Assembly: GCA_002085155.1 (NCBI GenBank)
Contig: NASX01000006.1
Span: forward strand, 1-64,000
Length of the DNA stretch: 64,000 nt
Direction of reading: 5' to 3'
DNA from: Sorangiineae bacterium NIC37A_2
GTDB taxonomy: Bacteria > Myxococcota_A > Polyangia > Polyangiales > Polyangiaceae
In this document: in pieces, positions 8,025-16,259 of the stretch
Position numbering within the stretch: the stretch's first letter is position 1
Layout of the letters: every line of letters begins with the position of its first letter
Position numbers and translations under genes: made by a program
The notes under the pieces: generated by a model
What the model saw: only the letters and a program-made list of their open reading frames with translations
What the model was told of the DNA's origin: nothing
Database searches by the model: none

Positions 8025-8795
8025 TCAGCTTTCGGCCCGGTGGCGAATGGCCGCGATGAACCAGGCCGTGAGCCCCGGGGCGTAGCGATCGATGTTCTCT
8101 TGGAACCGGGCGTCCGCCTCGTACATGGCGGCGAGCCCGGCGTGCATGGCCTTAGAACAGGGATAGAACCAGCGGTCGATGGAAAGGCGATGGCGCTCGA
8201 CGATGGCCATTACTTCGTCGCTCTCCGGAGAAACTCCCGAGCGAAAGAGCCTGGCTGCTTCGCTCATGATCTCATTTGCCTCCGCCTTGTACCGCTGCCA
8301 GTCGTCCTTCGTATATTGGCTCGTCCGCCGCGCCGATTCCCGATAAGCGTCGGTGTTCCCCCAGCGCTCCTGAACCTCGTCTTCGTACTTCGACGGATCG
8401 AAGCCCTCAAACAGCATCTTCGGCTCCTCTTGATTCATTTCTACTTCTCCTCCTTTGGTGAGAGCTCGGAGGGCCGCGTCCACCGCACGAAGCATCGCTT
8501 CCGTGCGCTCAGCTCGCGCCAAGAGCTCCTGCCGTTGTTTCTCGAGGGCCGCCCGGTGATCGAAATCCGGATCGTCGAGGGAGCGCTGGATCACTTCGAG
8601 GGAAAGGCCGAGCTCGCGACCAATCAAGATCTGCTGCAGACGCAGGAGATCCTGATCCCGGTACAGGCGGTAGCCCTTCTCCGTCCGCCCCGAGGGTTTC
8701 AGCAGCCCGATATCGTCGTAGTGGTGGAGCGTACGCACGGACACACGCGCGATGCGCGCGACCTCTTTGACTTGGTAGGTGCGGCCCTTGTTCAT
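8025..8795 (-). CDS. MerR-family regulator with TipAS antibiotic-recognition domain
   Basis: 256 residues. Residues 5-75 form the MerR winged helix (YQVKEVARIARVSVRTLHHYDDIGLLKPS, given here in parts: VARIARVSVRTLHHYDDIG). A long dimerisation helix runs to about 115. The C-terminal half (about 130-250) is a TipAS-like all-helical ligand domain (FEGFDPSKYEDEVQERWG, YTKDDWQRYKAEA, then HRLSIDRWFYPCS and MYEADARFQENIDRYAPGL), as in TipAL, Mta and SkgA, which sense thiopeptides or other drugs. It probably activates its own promoter. No obvious target gene is adjacent other than the divergent DUF488 gene. Confidence 0.9.
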   Translation of the reverse strand: MNKGRTYQVKEVARIARVSVRTLHHYDDIGLLKPSGRTEKGYRLYRDQDLLRLQQILIGRELGLSLEVIQRSLDDPDFDHRAALEKQRQELLARAERTEAMLRAVDAALRALTKGGEVEMNQEEPKMLFEGFDPSKYEDEVQERWGNTDAYRESARRTSQYTKDDWQRYKAEANEIMSEAARLFRSGVSPESDEVMAIVERHRLSIDRWFYPCSKAMHAGLAAMYEADARFQENIDRYAPGLTAWFIAAIRHRAES

Positions 8796-8802
8796 GCTGA
8801 GA

Positions 8803-8833
8803 ACCGTACGGTCTCACGTCGCGTGAGGGTCAA
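8803..8833 (-). promoter_or_regulatory. MerR-type promoter with 19-bp spacer; probably leaderless mRNA
   Basis: Minus strand: -35 TTGACC (8828-8833), -10 TACGGT (8803-8808), spacer exactly 19 bp. A perfect inverted repeat CTCACG-tcg-CGTGAG (8813-8827) fills the spacer. The over-long spacer with a central dyad is the hallmark of MerR-activated promoters, and the dyad resembles operators of TipAL-like regulators. The ATG of the merR gene is at 8795, 7-8 nt below the -10, so the transcript probably starts at or next to its start codon. Confidence 0.75.
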
Positions 8834-8902
8834 GAAAAATTTGCGCGCCGAACAGCGAAATGAGCTCGTGGCACTCCGGTCGACCTGCGCTAAGGAATCG
8901 CT

Positions 8903-9349
8903 ATGGCACGAGGGGCGCTCTTCACGATCGGCTACGAAGGCCGGTCGCCGGACGAGTATTTCGCACTGCTCAAAGAGGCCCGCGTGACCCTGCTCGCGGA
9001 CCTGCGAGCCAATCCGAACAGCCGCAAGAAAGGCTTTGCGAAGCGGGCGCTCGCAGAGCGCTCGAGCGCCGAGGGCATCCGCTACGAGCACATCCCCGAG
9101 CTCGGCATCGTCTCAGCAAAGCGAAAGGGCGTGAAGACACGGGCCGACTACGACGCGCTCTTTGAGCGCTACGAGCGAGAGTGGCTCCCGGAGAACGGAG
9201 AGGCCCTCGACAGGATTCGCGCATGGCTCCGCAAGGGAGAGCGCGTTGCGCTCACCTGTTTCGAGAAAGCCCCCGAAGAGTGCCATCGCCACTGCGTCGT
9301 CGACGCGCTCGACCTGCCCGCAAAGCACCTGGGAGCAGAAGAGACCTAA
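8903..9349 (+). CDS. DUF488 family protein
   Basis: 148 residues covering a complete DUF488 domain: FTIGYEGRSPDEYFALL at the N-terminus, LADLRANPNSRKKGFAKRAL, YEHIPELG, and the C-terminal Cys/His motif ALTCFEKAPEECHRHCV. The family is small, cytosolic and of unknown biochemical function; the conserved TIGYxGR start, DxR and C-x6-C-H-R-x-x-(I/C/V) residues suggest an active or ligand site. It is transcribed divergently from the MerR gene with 107 bp between them, so the MerR promoter region may affect both. Confidence 0.88.
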   Translation: MARGALFTIGYEGRSPDEYFALLKEARVTLLADLRANPNSRKKGFAKRALAERSSAEGIRYEHIPELGIVSAKRKGVKTRADYDALFERYEREWLPENGEALDRIRAWLRKGERVALTCFEKAPEECHRHCVVDALDLPAKHLGAEET

Positions 9350-9407
9350 CAATCGCGGGACCCATCCCCCCGCCCCCGATGCTCGACGCGGAAGGTCTCC
9401 TCACCCC

Positions 9408-9959
9408 TCACGACGCTTCCGCTCCGCTTCGCTCGCTCTCCTCAAAGCATCCGCGTTCCTCACAAGTACAGGAAAGACACTGAGCCAAGGTCTCGACGCC
9501 GCAGTGGGAACGCACCCGATCCCGGAGCGCGCGCCGCGCGCGGTGGAGCCGCACAGCGGCGTTTCCCGTAGCGATCTGGAGATCGCCCGCGACGTCGGCG
9601 AGGGGCGCCCCGTCGATGTCGACACGCCTGAGGATGTCTTCGTAAGACTCGGGGAGCGAGTTGACGAGCGCGAGGGAACAGGAGCAGACGTCCCCTTCAG
9701 GCGTCGGCGGAGCTTCGACTTCATGGTCGTCGGGGAGCGCCACCTCGCGGCGGCGCTCCCGGAGAAGGTCGAGCGCGGAGGTCACGGCGATCCGCCGGAT
9801 CCAACCGTCGACTCGGTCCCGCTCTCGGAGGGATGCAAAGCGCTCAAGGGCGCGGAGGGAGGCCCGCTGGTACACGTCTCCCGCGTCCAGCGTCGGATAA
9901 CGACGCTGGATCATCCGCACGACGCTGCCGCGGAGGCGCGTCAGCGCCTCCGCGACCAC
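9408..9959 (-). CDS. ECF-type RNA polymerase sigma factor with Cys-rich C-terminal tail
   Basis: ECF sigma factor. A sigma2 helix region (VVRMIQRRYPTLDAGDVYQRAS, in parts RMIQRRYPTLDAGDVYQ and LRALERFASLRERDRVDGW) is followed by a Cys-containing linker (GDVCSCSLAL), a sigma4 helix-turn-helix (GAPLADVAGDLQIATGNAAVRLHRARRAL, in parts) and a tail with six Cys (CGVETLAQCLSCTCEERGCF). Cys in the linker plus a C-terminal Cys cluster is the layout known for the metal-sensing CorE-type factors of myxobacteria, so direct metal control without an anti-sigma factor is inferred. The frame stays open to 10109, but the extra N-terminus is Ala/Pro-rich and antiphase to a better-supported small gene. I therefore place the start at GTG 9959; it is uncertain. 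Confidence 0.75.
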   Translation of the reverse strand: MVAEALTRLRGSVVRMIQRRYPTLDAGDVYQRASLRALERFASLRERDRVDGWIRRIAVTSALDLLRERRREVALPDDHEVEAPPTPEGDVCSCSLALVNSLPESYEDILRRVDIDGAPLADVAGDLQIATGNAAVRLHRARRALRDRVRSHCGVETLAQCLSCTCEERGCFEESERSGAEAS

Positions 9960-9969
9960 CGCCCGTGCT

Positions 9970-10134
9970 TCACTTTCGCTTTGCGCAGGTGCAGCCACAC
10001 TCGGGTCCACAGGTGCAGGGGTTACAGGCGCACGAGCCGCCGCAGCGACATTCGGGCGCCGCTTGGGGCTCTTGGCCGCGCTGAGCTTCGGGGGTTCGAC
10101 AACAGGCACAAGTCTGATTCTGGTTTTCGATCAT
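9970..10134 (-). CDS. Metallothionein-like Cys-rich small protein
   Basis: 54 residues with 12 Cys: start MIENQNQTCACC, then PECRCGGSCAC, NPCTCGPECGCTC and a basic end AKRK. CxC, CC and CNPCTCG spacing is typical of bacterial metallothioneins, which sequester Zn, Cd or Cu in the cytosol. The start ATG at 10134 has an excellent Shine-Dalgarno (AAAGGAG, 6 nt away), the best in this part of the window. It ends 11 bp before the GTG proposed for the Cys-tailed sigma factor, so the two would form one operon. It overlaps the N-terminal extension of the longer sigma reading frame, which is why it is easily missed. Confidence 0.75.
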   Translation of the reverse strand: MIENQNQTCACCRTPEAQRGQEPQAAPECRCGGSCACNPCTCGPECGCTCAKRK

Positions 10135-10296
10135 GGTGATCTCCTTTCACCCGAGAGACGCAGCCACCCGTCGATCATTACACCCCCGAACAACAAAATC
10201 TTTCGAAGACTCCGATCGAGGTCCCGTTCTCAGAGACGGCCTCGCCCCGGCCCCCCGAGCGGCCTGGCTCCCGCCTCGACGAGAGCCGGCTCGTCG

Positions 10297-10342
10297 AATA
10301 TTACCCGGGTAATATTGACGACGAGTTTTACCCGGGTAATAT
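10297..10342 (+). promoter_or_regulatory. Promoter with two palindromic operators upstream of DUF2239 gene
   Basis: A perfect 20-bp palindrome, AATATTACCCGGGTAATATT (10297-10316), is followed by a second site with a 12-bp core TTACCCGGGTAA (10328-10339); centres are 27 bp apart. -35 TTGACG (10315-10320) and -10 TAATAT (10337-10342) are 16 bp apart, so the first site abuts the -35 and the second covers the spacer and -10. The GTG start of the gene (10350) is 8 bp below the -10, consistent with a leaderless transcript. The cognate regulator is not identifiable in the window. Confidence 0.7.
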
Positions 10343-10349
10343 TCCCCCC

Positions 10350-10940
10350 GTGGAAACAACGCCCCTCTATGCCGCCTTCGCCGGGCCCAGGCGCCTCGCG
10401 CTCGGACCTCTCCGCGAAGTGCTCCCCGTCCTCAAACAGCGCTTCGATGAAGATGGCTCCGATCTCCCTCTCGTCTTCGACCTCGAAACAGGTCGCCAGG
10501 TCGACTTCGATCTGCGCGGTTCCCTCGACGAAATCCTGGAGCGAGAGGCGCCGCTCCCGGTGCGCGGTCCCGGCCGACCCAAGCTTGGTGTCACGAGCCG
10601 CGAGGTCTCCCTCTTCCCTCGCCACTGGGAGTGGCTCGAAGCCCAGCCGAGTGGGATCTCCGGCGCTCTCCGTCGCCTCGTCGAACAGGCGATCAAGACC
10701 GAGCCGGGCAAAGAGCGAGCCCGCCGCGTACGTGAAGCTCTCGGTCGCTTCTTGTCCACAATGGCCGGCGACCGACCTCACTACGAAGAGGCAACACGAG
10801 CTCTCTATCAAGGAGATCTGAAGGCCTTCGAAGAGCTGATCCGCCGCTGGCCCAAGGATATCCGCGACTACGCCCTCGAACGTGCCCAGCAGGCCGCTCG
10901 TCTGGAAGAGGGCGACAGGAGCCCCGGGCACGCCCCCTGA
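10350..10940 (+). CDS. DUF2239 family protein
   Basis: 196 residues matching DUF2239 over its length: [18 protein letters not shown] at the start, [17 protein letters not shown], then [24 protein letters not shown] and the basic helical region [10 protein letters not shown], ending with a helix-rich segment. The GRPKLGV...EVxLxPRHWxWLxxQP motif resembles short DNA-binding or adaptor proteins, but the function is unknown. The start is GTG directly below a strong, doubly operator-covered promoter, so expression is expected to be tightly repressed and inducible. No Shine-Dalgarno is visible. Confidence 0.85.
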   Translation: METTPLYAAFAGPRRLALGPLREVLPVLKQRFDEDGSDLPLVFDLETGRQVDFDLRGSLDEILEREAPLPVRGPGRPKLGVTSREVSLFPRHWEWLEAQPSGISGALRRLVEQAIKTEPGKERARRVREALGRFLSTMAGDRPHYEEATRALYQGDLKAFEELIRRWPKDIRDYALERAQQAARLEEGDRSPGHAP

Positions 10941-11028
10941 TCGCGCAGGCGGACGGCTCTCGAGCGGACCCGTGATACCCTGGTGGGGGCGCATCGGGCG
11001 CCAAGACGGAAGGGTGGGATACTCAGAG

Positions 11029-11478
11029 ATGGCGACGACCAAGAAGGTGACTCGGGCCGCGCAGGCGAAGACTCAAGCCCAGGCTTCTTCGGCTCGGACA
11101 GCGAAGACCCCCGCCCAGGCCGACGAGAAAAAACGGCAGCGGATCTTCGGCTACTCGTTCTCGAGCGTCTATCCCCTCTACCTGCAGAAGGTCGAGAAGA
11201 AGGGCCGCACGCGTGAAGAGCTCGACGAAGTCATCGCCTGGCTCACAGGGTATCGCGGCCGCGAGTTAGCTCAGGTCCTCGAAGATCGGCGCGATCTCGA
11301 GACCTTCTTTGCCCAAGCGCCGCGCATGAACCCCAAGATGAGCTTGATTCAAGGGGTGGTCTGCGGCGTGCGGGTCGAAGAGCTGACGGACCCGCTCATG
11401 CAGAAGATCCGCTACCTCGACAAGCTCGTGGATGAGCTCGCGCAGGGCAAAGCGATGGAGAAGATTCTTCGCGCATAG
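11029..11478 (+). CDS. DUF2200 family protein
   Basis: 149 residues from the ATG at 11029. The first 40 residues are a low-complexity basic extension (Ala/Lys/Gln/Thr-rich, [20 protein letters not shown]). The DUF2200 domain follows: [65 protein letters not shown] (in parts) and [24 protein letters not shown]. The family is of unknown function, and the native domain normally starts close to the N-terminus, so the basic leader is an add-on. The gene is alone on its strand, converging with the VOC gene (20 bp between stops). Confidence 0.85.
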   Translation: MATTKKVTRAAQAKTQAQASSARTAKTPAQADEKKRQRIFGYSFSSVYPLYLQKVEKKGRTREELDEVIAWLTGYRGRELAQVLEDRRDLETFFAQAPRMNPKMSLIQGVVCGVRVEELTDPLMQKIRYLDKLVDELAQGKAMEKILRA

Positions 11479-11498
11479 CGGGAAGTGTGAGCGTCTCG

Positions 11499-11912
11499 TT
11501 AGGCTCGCCTCGGTCCGATCACACAGAATCCGTTGCCGAAGGGGTCTGCGCAAAACCCCGCGGGTTTCGGCCCTTGGTCCCGAAACTCCCGCTCAATCGT
11601 CCCGCCCTCCGCGCGCACCTTCTCCAGCGCCGCATCGAAATCTTCGACGTGGAGGTCCAAGTGCACCGGGGTCCAGTGACGATCGTAGTGGCGCGTCGCC
11701 GTGGGTTCTCCGGAGCTCAGCGTGCCCGCGGCTTTTTCGTGCATGCAGACGGTGACGTTGTTGCCGTCGAGGATCGCCATCGTCGGAAACGGGCGCGCCG
11801 TTTCGACGAACCCGAATACCTCTCGATAAAACCTGAGCCCCTGCTCGAGGTTCGGGACATCGATGCTCACGTGGACGGTGGGGCGCGTCTCATCGGTGGG
11901 TTGAGTCGTCAT
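11499..11912 (-). CDS. VOC-family (glyoxalase/bleomycin-resistance fold) protein
   Basis: 137 residues from the ATG at 11912, which has a GGAGGGA Shine-Dalgarno directly upstream. Two beta-alpha-beta-beta-beta modules are seen: VHVSIDVPNLEQGLRFYREVFGF at the start and VHLDLHVEDFDAALEKVRAEGG in the middle (each given in short form), ending with DPFGNGFCVIG. The conserved His at the start of each module and the Glu/Asp near each end are candidates for a metal site. The substrate cannot be predicted. The upstream frame extends further, but the sequence beyond the Shine-Dalgarno is compositionally non-coding. Confidence 0.85.
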   Translation of the reverse strand: MTTQPTDETRPTVHVSIDVPNLEQGLRFYREVFGFVETARPFPTMAILDGNNVTVCMHEKAAGTLSSGEPTATRHYDRHWTPVHLDLHVEDFDAALEKVRAEGGTIEREFRDQGPKPAGFCADPFGNGFCVIGPRRA

Positions 11913-12327
11913 GGGTCCCTCCTTTTGCGCGGAGCCGCCCGGAAGGAGAGTCCCTCTGGGGCCCGCTGCCTCAAACTGAGAGACATTCCTAACGCGGCGC
12001 GGCTTCGCGCGAAAGCAAGGAGGAGGTCGGCCCTCGGTGCTCACGGGCCAACGCGGGCCCTCGCCCGAGCCCCCCGAGCGGGCGGACTCAGACGAAGGCT
12101 CGGTGGAGCTCATGTGCGAGCTCTCGCGCCGGGGCCAAAAACAAAAATGCGTCCCCCTGCTGTCACCGAAGCGTGCTGGGCGCGGTCTCTCCCGAGCCCA
12201 AGGCTCTCTCCCGCCGAGCTCAAGGAGCGCGCCCAGGAAGTTCATCGGACCGACGACCGCGTAGGCTGAAGCTCGCGCCGAAGAGCGACACATCACGCCG
12301 AAGAGTATCGCGCCGAAGAGCGACACA
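11913..12327. other. Intergenic region without recognisable gene
   Basis: 415 bp between the VOC gene start and the aldo/keto reductase stop. No reading frame here shows a plausible protein. The right end holds a duplicated 28-bp sequence, listed separately. The sequence is purine-rich with several CGCG/GAGC clusters. No clear terminator is visible. Confidence 0.5.
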
Positions 12328-12335
12328 TCACGCCG
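12273..12335. repeat. Two direct copies of a 28-bp sequence, period 35 bp
   Basis: Identical copies beginning TCGCGCCGAAGAGCG and ending CATCACGCCG occur at 12273-12300 and 12308-12335, with a related partial GCCGAAGAG between them. The second copy runs through the stop codon of the aldo/keto reductase, so the duplication probably began at the 3' end of that gene. Confidence 0.8.
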
Positions 12336-13251
12336 CCTTCGTCGGGTCTCCCGAGGGCCAGGCCACGCCATCTCCGCGGTCCTCCTTCGCGATGAGCTCC
12401 ATGTCAGCGTCGTCGATCGAGAAGGAGAAGAGGTCGGCGTTTTGGCGGATGCGCTCAGGGTTGGTGCTCTTCGGGAGTACGGGGTACCCCTTCTGAACGC
12501 CCCAGCGGAGCAAAATCTGAGCTTCGGTGACCCCGTATTCCTTCGCGAGCCGCTTGAAGAGAGAGTCCTCCCGCTGGCTGTCCGCCTGCATCGCCTCACT
12601 CTTGGCGCTATTTTGGCCGGGAGCCGTGCGCCAGGTCGAGAGCGGTACGAGGCTGCTGTAGGCGATCGGAACGATACTATGCTCGTCCAAGTAGCGGACC
12701 AACTCGGGCTTCTGGGACCAGGGGTGGAGCTCGATTTGGTTCGCCTGAGGACGCGGGAGGCCCGCCGCGACGAGCTCTTCGATGTGTGAAATATTGAAGT
12801 TACTGACGCCGATGGCGCGTGTCTTCTTCTGCTCTCGGAGCTCTACGAGGCCGCGCCATTGAGCGATCCTCTGCTCCCGGTCGAAGGGCGCATGGATCAA
12901 ATAAAGATCGACGTAGTCGAGGCCGAGTCGCTCGAGGCTCTCTTCGAGGGACCTGATCGTCGTTTCGGTCGTCTTCGGTGTTTGACCCCAGGCGGCGTTG
13001 CCGGGAAAGAGTTTCGTCGTCACGAAGACGTCTCGCCGCGACAGTCCTTCGCTCTCGAGGCCGCGGCGGAGTCCCTCCCCGACTCCTTGCTCATTTTTAT
13101 ACACCTCGGCAGTGTCGATATGCCGGTAGCCAGCTCGGAGAGCGGCGTAGACGGCGGACGCGGCTTCGCTGTCCGGGATCAGGTAAGTCCCGAATCCGAG
13201 AAGGGGAATTTTCACATCGGGGCCGAGAATTCGTTCTTTCTGCTGTTTCAT
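12328..13251 (-). CDS. Aldo/keto reductase (AKR5-like)
   Basis: NADPH-dependent carbonyl reductase of the TIM-barrel AKR superfamily, about 307 residues from the second Met (MKQQKERILG), which has GGAGAGACC just upstream; an alternative start lies 15 bp earlier at 13266. The catalytic tetrad is visible: Asp and Tyr in AGYRHIDTAEVYKNE, Lys in VFVTTKLFPGN, His in VDLYLIHAPFD. Cofactor-binding sequences GVSNFN, NQIELHPW and LPKSTNPERIRQN are present. It is divergent from the AraC-type gene (13381), whose product probably controls it, and lies 130 bp away. Confidence 0.92.
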   Translation of the reverse strand: MKQQKERILGPDVKIPLLGFGTYLIPDSEAASAVYAALRAGYRHIDTAEVYKNEQGVGEGLRRGLESEGLSRRDVFVTTKLFPGNAAWGQTPKTTETTIRSLEESLERLGLDYVDLYLIHAPFDREQRIAQWRGLVELREQKKTRAIGVSNFNISHIEELVAAGLPRPQANQIELHPWSQKPELVRYLDEHSIVPIAYSSLVPLSTWRTAPGQNSAKSEAMQADSQREDSLFKRLAKEYGVTEAQILLRWGVQKGYPVLPKSTNPERIRQNADLFSFSIDDADMELIAKEDRGDGVAWPSGDPTKAA

Positions 13252-13380
13252 GGTCTCTCCTTCCATCGGCGGGGTCCGTCCCTCATCGATGTCGACAAGG
13301 TAGCCGGAAAGCGCCCCCGGATGCCTGCCTGATGGTCTCGCAGATTTGCCTAATCCTCTCTTCCGGAGCAGAATTGCAGA

Positions 13381-14346
13381 GTGCAGCGCGTAATCTTTCC
13401 GTCAGCGTTCCTGCAGGGCTGTGAGCGCTGCTTTCGCTCAGCGCCTGAGGAGAACCAGCGCGGCCCGACCTTCGTTTCCCCGCTGCCCGGCCTTCGGCTC
13501 CTCGGATATCCTGGACGCACGGAGTTCGAAGCGACGCTCTATGAGCCGATTGTTTGTGTGGTGCTCCGCGGACGAAAAGAGACGACCTTCGGAGATCGGA
13601 CGCTTCAGGTCGGTCCGGGCGACTCCCTCTTAGTGAGTCACGATCTGCCCACTGTATCGCGCATCGTGGAGGCCCCTTACCTCGCTCTGCTCCTCAGCGT
13701 GAACCTCGAGACGCTCCGGAGTCTCTATGACGAGCTCGGTCCGGCGGCCCACGACAAAACCGAGACGCGGGCGCTCGAGGTCGAACGTGCGACGCCCGCG
13801 CTCATCGACGCTCTCGCCCGCTATTTGGCCCTCGCGGACGCGCCGATGGACGCCCGAGTGCTCGGCCCCATGCTCATCCGCGAGCTGCACTATCGCCTCC
13901 TCACCGCGCCCTTCGGCGGGACCTTGCGCAGCCTCATCCGCTACGATAGCGCCGCCAGCGCCATCGCTAACGCCATCGCGGCAATCCGGGAGCGCTACCG
14001 CGCGCCCCTCGCCGTCGCCGAGCTGGCTCGTGAGGTAGGAATGAGCGTGTCGGCGTTCCATCGCCATTTCAAGGCGGTCACTGCCTCCTCGCCGCTCCAG
14101 TACCAGAAAGACCTTCGCTTGCTCGAGGCGCGACGGCTACTCCGCACCGGGATCGTCACGGTCACGACCGTCGCCTTCGAAGTCGGCTACGAGAGCCCGA
14201 GTCAGTTTAGCCGCGAATACGCGCGCAAGTTCGGCCACCCGCCGAAAAAAGACCTCACGCGGCCGACGGAGGCCCACAATCCCCATCCCGACGAGCAGGA
14301 GAAGCCCGAAGCGAGACGAATCGCCGCGACCGCCCGCGTGCACTGA
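13381..14346 (+). CDS. AraC-family transcriptional regulator
   Basis: 321 residues with a GTG start. The N-terminal half is the AraC_N-type cupin-like ligand domain ([30 protein letters not shown] in pieces, then [15 protein letters not shown]). The C-terminal double helix-turn-helix spans about 195-290: [22 protein letters not shown] and [22 protein letters not shown]. The layout is that of the regulators paired with short-chain or aldo/keto reductases, and the divergent AKR gene is the likely target. The last 40 residues (after KKDLTR) are Pro/Glu/Arg-rich and lie opposite the 3' end of the metallopeptidase-like gene, a convergent overlap of 210 bp. Confidence 0.9.
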   Translation: MQRVIFPSAFLQGCERCFRSAPEENQRGPTFVSPLPGLRLLGYPGRTEFEATLYEPIVCVVLRGRKETTFGDRTLQVGPGDSLLVSHDLPTVSRIVEAPYLALLLSVNLETLRSLYDELGPAAHDKTETRALEVERATPALIDALARYLALADAPMDARVLGPMLIRELHYRLLTAPFGGTLRSLIRYDSAASAIANAIAAIRERYRAPLAVAELAREVGMSVSAFHRHFKAVTASSPLQYQKDLRLLEARRLLRTGIVTVTTVAFEVGYESPSQFSREYARKFGHPPKKDLTRPTEAHNPHPDEQEKPEARRIAATARVH

Positions 14347-15450
14347 GATCGCGCAGCCTTGTGTCGAAGTCTCACCTGTGGGCGAAGTCGACGTCTCGTC
14401 GAGCGTTGCACAAGACGCTCCTTCGGAGACCACGTTCTCGAGCGACAGGTGACCGTCGGTTGCGCTGGAGAAGACCTCGAGCAGCTCGGCCGTGAGCCGA
14501 CTGAAGCTCCCACAATTCTCTGAGGTCAAGGCGGGCTCTTTCTCGTCGACCACCAAAAACGCCACGCTGAACGAGCGGCGAGCATCCGCGGCGGCAGGCT
14601 CCCGAGCACCCTCCGCTGCGATCACGTCGGCCACGGTGATCGTCCTCAAAGTTCCGGGGACAGAAAGGGGTTCACAGCGCTGAGGCGGGGAAGCCGGCGA
14701 CAGCCGGCGACCGTTACAGTCGAGGAGGTCCCCCCTGAGAGCCGCAGGCTCGAGCAAACGAAGAGGAGGCACTTCGTCGGGCTCGAGGGCACCCATGAGA
14801 TAGAGATCGAGGGGCGAGTAGTGGAGCGGATAACGGGGAGCAGAAGCGACCGGCGGGTCCTCCTCAGACCATAGATTCCCCTCGAGGGGCGAGACCCCCG
14901 GGTCCAAGAAATAGGACCAGTGTTCATCGTCGCGCCCCGTCAGCGAGACGTCTTCCTCCCCCACACGCGCGTGCACTCGAGTCAGCCAGCGGTGACCGAT
15001 CTCGTGCAAGAAGGCGCTCTTCAGCTCCTCGGACTCTTGGAGCCAGTAAGGAAGATCATTCAAGAACGCGATGCCCTCGAGCCGCTTTCCGGGTGCGTCG
15101 TCAAAGAGCTCCGATTCATGGGTTCGCTGGTAGCCGATGCCGCGAACATCGTTCTTCACTGGTACGTAATAGATCGAGGAGCAGGAAAGCGGCGCCGCCG
15201 TGAGGACTACCACAAGATCAGGATCGAGGCTGACCTCGTCCAGCGCGCTGATGGTCGTCTCCAGAAGCGACTTGCCCACGACCAAAGGGGGCAGACAGCC
15301 GACCTCCGCGCGGCCGCTCGGAACGTGGACAAAGCCTTCGATGGACGCCGCGGCGATCGGCGTCTCTGCGGCGAGGGGGTTCCCCGGAGAAAGAAGAGAA
15401 GCCACTACGAAGGCCGGGGCGCAGATTCGCGGAGCCACCAGCAGCATCAT
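14137..15450 (-). CDS. Exported metallopeptidase-like protein with MYXO-CTERM-like tail
   Basis: 437 residues. An N-terminal signal peptide (hydrophobic to about residue 28, ending [11 protein letters not shown]) is followed by a globular domain with HEIGHRW (about residue 168), a zinc HExxH site, and further [13 protein letters not shown] and DEVPPLRLL stretches seen in secreted myxobacterial peptidases. Near the C-terminus a single Cys ([11 protein letters not shown]) precedes a hydrophobic helix [14 protein letters not shown] and an RRPR cluster: the arrangement of a MYXO-CTERM sorting signal. Unexpectedly 40 residues follow, read from the antisense of the AraC gene. A 1-nt shift would give TGA right after RRPR, so a lost stop by indel is possible. 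Confidence 0.7.
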   Translation of the reverse strand: MMLLVAPRICAPAFVVASLLSPGNPLAAETPIAAASIEGFVHVPSGRAEVGCLPPLVVGKSLLETTISALDEVSLDPDLVVVLTAAPLSCSSIYYVPVKNDVRGIGYQRTHESELFDDAPGKRLEGIAFLNDLPYWLQESEELKSAFLHEIGHRWLTRVHARVGEEDVSLTGRDDEHWSYFLDPGVSPLEGNLWSEEDPPVASAPRYPLHYSPLDLYLMGALEPDEVPPLRLLEPAALRGDLLDCNGRRLSPASPPQRCEPLSVPGTLRTITVADVIAAEGAREPAAADARRSFSVAFLVVDEKEPALTSENCGSFSRLTAELLEVFSSATDGHLSLENVVSEGASCATLDETSTSPTGETSTQGCAISVHAGGRGDSSRFGLLLLVGMGIVGLRRPREVFFRRVAELARVFAAKLTRALVADFEGDGRDRDDPGAE

Positions 15451-15461
15451 CGGCGAGGAAC

Positions 15462-15497
15462 AAAAAAACGAAAGGCCCCGCGTGGGGGCCCTTCGCT
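15462..15497 (-). terminator. Rho-independent terminator of the lipoprotein gene
   Basis: Minus strand: stem GAAGGGCCCC / GGGGCCTTTC around a short CACGC-type loop, then seven T residues in a row. It lies 22 bp after the lipoprotein stop (15519) and just before the next minus-strand start (15450), separating the two transcripts. Clear example of an intrinsic terminator. Confidence 0.85.
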
Positions 15498-15518
15498 TTC
15501 CGACAGGAGCTCTCGAGA

Positions 15519-16259
15519 TCAGATTTCGTCGAGGGCGTCCTCGAGGTCGTTCTTCTTCTTTCCGGAGTCCGCGGTGAATTCGAAGGAGTCGCCGGCGCTG
15601 CTCTCACAGGAGCCCGCGTCGTTCTGGTAAGTGCAGGTCCAGCTGCCGTTCGCGCCGGTGATATTGAGGGTACCGTTACCGTTATTGTAGCTCCCCGTTA
15701 CGCGGTAGGTCTCACCAGCGTAGTCGACGAGGTATTCAAAAGTCCCGCTTTCGCCCAAACATCCGGAGAATGCTGCGCGCATGGACGCAGCGGCCTCCTT
15801 ACAGGAAATATCGAGGTCGTAACTGACACAGCTGCTCCAGTCGCCCATCTTGCTGCCGAAGGAGGCCAGACTTCCGTTGATCGTACAATCCGTGCCCATG
15901 TCGCAGTTGTTGTACTCCACGGTCAGGTCCACGGAGTCCCCTTCCACGTTCACGTGGGCCTTGTAGTTTCCACCGGCCTCACAGTCGACCGTCGCGGACT
16001 GGGACTGAGCGAGCTCTTTCTGGCGCGATCCAGCGGCGGGGTTCTGGCTCATGCCGTTCATGCTCACCTGGAACTCCTTCGCCACCCCAACGGCCGTCTC
16101 AGGCTGCACCTTGCCGGTCGGCGCTTCGAGGGCGTTCGCGAGCGACTTCACGTCTTTGAACCCGGTGGCCTTCGAGGAATCTCCCCCGCCTCCCCCACAA
16201 GCCGCTACCAAAAGAGCCACGCCGCCCAAAAGCACCCAACCCGACTTCTTCTCCATCAT
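15519..16259 (-). CDS. Lipoprotein of unknown function with Cys-rich periplasmic/surface domain
   Basis: 246 residues. Type II signal peptide MMEKKSGWVLLGGVALLVAACGG with lipobox VAAC; Cys after about residue 20 is the lipidation site, followed by a GGGGGDSS linker. The mature domain has about nine Cys in pairs (VDCEAGG, NNCDMGTDCTING, SSCVSYDLDISC, SGCLGES, TCTYQNDAGSC) and many short beta-strand patterns (NYKAHVNVEGDSVDLTVEYNN), suggesting a disulfide-stabilised beta-sandwich. An acidic end (NDLEDALDEI) closes it. No family recognised. Both ATG 16259 and 16256 are possible starts. It has its own terminator at 15462-15497. Confidence 0.8.
   Translation of the reverse strand: MMEKKSGWVLLGGVALLVAACGGGGGDSSKATGFKDVKSLANALEAPTGKVQPETAVGVAKEFQVSMNGMSQNPAAGSRQKELAQSQSATVDCEAGGNYKAHVNVEGDSVDLTVEYNNCDMGTDCTINGSLASFGSKMGDWSSCVSYDLDISCKEAAASMRAAFSGCLGESGTFEYLVDYAGETYRVTGSYNNGNGTLNITGANGSWTCTYQNDAGSCESSAGDSFEFTADSGKKKNDLEDALDEI

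Noticed and set aside
11499-12599. 366-residue version of the VOC gene
   Set aside because: Residues upstream of the ATG at 11912 are Arg/Ser/Pro noise and the Shine-Dalgarno sits directly before that ATG.
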